DNA from: JAGPCH01 sp039810605
GTDB lineage: Bacteria; Bacteroidota; Ignavibacteria; Tepidaquicellales; Tepidaquicellaceae
DNA length: 35,617 nucleotides
NCBI GenBank assembly: GCA_039810605.1
Contig: JBDHXH010000026.1
Coordinates: 1 to 35,617 of the forward strand
Reading direction: 5' to 3'
Both the position numbers and the translations under genes were made by a program. The stretch's first letter is position 1. Every line of letters begins with the position of its first letter. The notes below the pieces were generated by a model. That model searched no databases and was not told where the DNA came from. It saw only the letters and a program-made list of their open reading frames with translations. Of this stretch, positions 34,270-35,617 are shown one piece after another.

Positions 34270-35028
34270 TTATTTCATGCTTTTTGAATTTTCCCAGACT
34301 TCATCCATCTCTTCCAGTGTCATCTGTTCAATTGGCTTATTGATTTCTTCCGCATGTTTTTCAATCTTCTGAAATCGCTCTCTGAATTTACGAATCGTCC
34401 CGCGCAGCGCATCTTCGGGATCAATCCCGAGAAACCTTGAATAGTTTACTATTGAAAACAAAACATCACCCATCTCATCTTCAATTTCTTTTTTGCCTTT
34501 TCCCGATTCGACATTTTCTCTTAGTTCATTTACTTCTTCGATTATCTTTTCAAATATAGGCTTGCCGTCTTTCCAGTCAAAACCAACCTTTGCGGCTTTC
34601 TCCTGTGTTCTGAATGCTTTGAGAAGCGCGGGTAAATCTTCGGGAATTCCTTCAATGATTGATTTCCTTCCTTCCTTCCTTTTCAGCATCTCCCAATTCC
34701 TTTTCACCTCATCGCTGTCCTTGACTTTGACATCTCCGAATACATGCGGATGCCTTTGGATTAATTTTTTTGTTTCAAATGTGATCACATCCTGCAGACT
34801 AAATTCACTATCTTCCTCCGCAATGTTTGAATGAAATACAACCTGGAGAAGTAAATCTCCCAATTCCTTCTTTAACTCATCGGTGTTGCCTGAATCAATC
34901 GCTTCGAGTACTTCATAAGTTTCTTCGAGAAGGCATCTCCTCAATGAAAGATGTGTTTGAATCTTGTCCCACGGACATTCGCGACGAAGCCTCTTTACGA
35001 TTTCTACAAAATCATCAAACTCGATCAT
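34270..35028 (-). CDS. mazG: Nucleoside triphosphate pyrophosphohydrolase MazG
   Basis: A 252-residue two-domain all-alpha NTP pyrophosphohydrolase that cleans noncanonical NTPs and can lower (p)ppGpp. The N-terminal copy has the CPWDKIQTHLSL signature (19-30), EETYEVLEAI (35-44) and ELGDLLLQVVFH; the C-terminal copy repeats the pattern as IIEEVNELREN and EIEDEMGDVLFSIVNYSRFLG. RHPHVFGD links them. Metal-binding Glu/Asp residues are kept in both copies. It starts with ATG at 35028 and leads the run mazG-NUDIX-dacB-clpS-peptidase-like-uvrB. Housecleaning MazG beside a NUDIX gene is a sensible pairing for nucleotide-pool sanitation. Confidence 0.96.
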   Translation of the reverse strand: MIEFDDFVEIVKRLRRECPWDKIQTHLSLRRCLLEETYEVLEAIDSGNTDELKKELGDLLLQVVFHSNIAEEDSEFSLQDVITFETKKLIQRHPHVFGDVKVKDSDEVKRNWEMLKRKEGRKSIIEGIPEDLPALLKAFRTQEKAAKVGFDWKDGKPIFEKIIEEVNELRENVESGKGKKEIEDEMGDVLFSIVNYSRFLGIDPEDALRGTIRKFRERFQKIEKHAEEINKPIEQMTLEEMDEVWENSKSMK

Positions 35029-35139
35029 CGAATAATTTATTTATAAAAAATATGTAATTTAATTTTTTAATACAGTGGAAATTGAGTTGACAAAGGCAGC
35101 CTTTTTGCAAAGATATATGGACAGCGTTGTTACGCTCTT

Positions 35140-35257
35140 GGGGCTGTCCAAAAAGTCTCGCCGAATCGGATTTTCAAAATTGTCATTGTGTTTTTTGAGG
35201 ATTTCTACAGGCTAATAGCCTGTGCTACGATTAAATCCTTGCTTTTGGGACAGCCCC
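35140..35257. mobile_element. MITE-like element, 118 bp with 16-bp terminal inverted repeats
   Basis: The left end reads GGGGCTGTCCAAAAAG (35140-35155). The right end, read on the other strand, is GGGGCTGTCCCAAAAG (35242-35257), 15 of 16 identical. The inside has no transposase. It contains a hairpin ACAGGCT-AAT-AGCCTGT (35207-35223), enclosed by GGATTT/AAATCC (35199-35238). An extra inverted copy of the end, GGACAGC, lies at 35119-35125. The end sequence resembles the GGGGCTGTCC-type ends of some insertion sequences (recalled, not checked). No clear target duplication is seen. Confidence 0.55.
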
Positions 35258-35261
35258 CAAA

Positions 35262-35432
35262 GAAAAATCGCCCGCTGGTGAAAAATTGCCTGAAATTCAT
35301 TCGCAATGGCGGCAAGAATTGCAACAACCGGCGCTGCTATTATCCTCAAGTAGCTTCGTTACAGGCAATTCTTGCTTATCGCCATTGCTCTGAATTTTTT
35401 AACGGCAATTTTTCACATGCGGGTTCTTTTTC
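35262..35432. repeat. Long imperfect inverted repeat (about 61-nt arms)
   Basis: Paired blocks in order are GAAAAA, CCCGC, GTGAAAAATTGCC, ATTCA, GCAATGGCG and GCAAGAATTGC (left arm 35262-35322). The right arm (35365-35432) carries the complements in reverse order, about 49 base pairs in all with small internal loops. The 42-base apical region can form its own 6-bp helix (GCTGCT with AGTAGC, one G-U pair, 35333-35354). The structure is far larger than a terminator and could be a transcribed RNA or a dispersed repeat. It starts 4 bases after the MITE-like element. Confidence 0.75.
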
Positions 35433-35477
35433 AAAACTAAATGTATCATTTGAATTGAGATTATTTTTGCAGCTGTT

Positions 35478-35499
35478 GGGGTGCTTCAAAAATGTTTTG
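35478..35499. repeat. 22-base dispersed repeat, copy 2
   Basis: Matches 21065-21086 with one mismatch. It lies between the long inverted repeat and the candidate operator near the window end, in sequence with no coding potential that I trust. Confidence 0.6.
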
Positions 35500-35562
35500 G
35501 ACGGCAATATCTTTGACCACGTCATTCGAAACATTTCAGCATAGAAACTTTTTAGTGTTGTG

Positions 35563-35576
35563 ATTACATTTGTAAT
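35563..35576. promoter_or_regulatory. BlaI/MecI/CopY-like operator candidate
   Basis: ATTACA-TT-TGTAAT, a perfect inverted repeat with a 2-base spacer. It contains the TACA-nn-TGTA core bound by BlaI/MecI/CopY-family repressors. It sits about 40 bases from the window end, so the controlled gene would be outside. A longer hairpin reading (TTACATT-TGT-AATGTAA, 35564-35580) overlaps it. Confidence 0.4.
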
Positions 35577-35617
35577 GTAAGACATATTAATATTAGTTAG
35601 GTAACTTTCCGTTCCAT

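Noticed and set aside
35188..35544. A 118-codon plus-strand reading frame at the window end
   Set aside because: It runs through the MITE-like element and both arms of the long inverted repeat, has no recognisable domain, and its composition follows the repeat rather than a protein.

Overview
The window is an AT-rich bacterial chromosome segment of mostly housekeeping genes. It points to the Bacteroidetes/Chlorobi group, most likely an Ignavibacteria-type organism. The pointers are a type IX secretion (T9SS) C-terminal sorting domain at 16149-16841, a sialate-esterase-like secreted protein ending in two dockerin-like EF-hand repeats and the tail FVSEIRP, a Bacteroidetes-style ClpS, and the general gene content. 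This assignment comes from recalled family features; no database search was run. Shine-Dalgarno sequences are absent from most genes but clear in a few (before 16841, 26440 and 34252). Seven CDSs appear to start with TTG and one probably with CTG.

Layout. 1-2820 (+): 3' end of coaBC, a family-4 uracil-DNA glycosylase and the replicative helicase dnaB. A bidirectional terminator follows, then on the minus strand a Cys-rich membrane-anchored heavy-metal-associated protein and an unrecognised anchored protein (2911-4183). 4317-8039 (-) is a tight hutH - yihY/BrkB - SpoIIE-phosphatase operon. 8200-10635 holds a DUF481-like outer-membrane protein, a second, membrane-anchored SpoIIE-type phosphatase and a small alpha/beta-barrel protein. 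10945-15545 holds the secreted SGNH esterase, a TerC-family membrane protein, proline dehydrogenase and a DUF2203 protein. 15546-16148 is a non-coding stretch with a duplicated element carrying a 31-bp palindrome. 16149-20974 (-) holds the T9SS cargo protein, a TrmB-like regulator with a palindrome next to its start, leuS and a HIT protein. 21199-24890 (+) holds an outer-membrane protein, rfbB and a membrane metallophosphoesterase. 25027-26697 (-) is a compact DUF1059 - NIPSNAP-like - methyltransferase operon. 26876-28330 (+) is a helical-repeat protein. 28355-35028 (-) is a six-gene run: mazG, NUDIX, dacB, clpS, a degenerate zinc-peptidase/TPR protein and uvrB. The last 590 bases are non-coding and repeat-rich, with a MITE-like element, a long imperfect inverted repeat and a possible BlaI/CopY-type operator.

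How the genes fit together. Most are core functions: coenzyme A synthesis, uracil and nucleotide-excision repair, replication, translation, nucleotide-pool cleaning (MazG, NUDIX) and peptidoglycan trimming (DacB). Less ordinary points are several enzyme-like proteins whose expected active-site residues differ (a ClpS with an altered N-degron pocket, a peptidase-like protein without its zinc ligands, a HutH with Ser-Ser-Gly at the MIO site), the conserved-looking DUF1059/NIPSNAP/methyltransferase cluster, and the structured intergenic repeats. I did not find a clear defence island, CRISPR array, tRNA, rRNA or complete insertion sequence.
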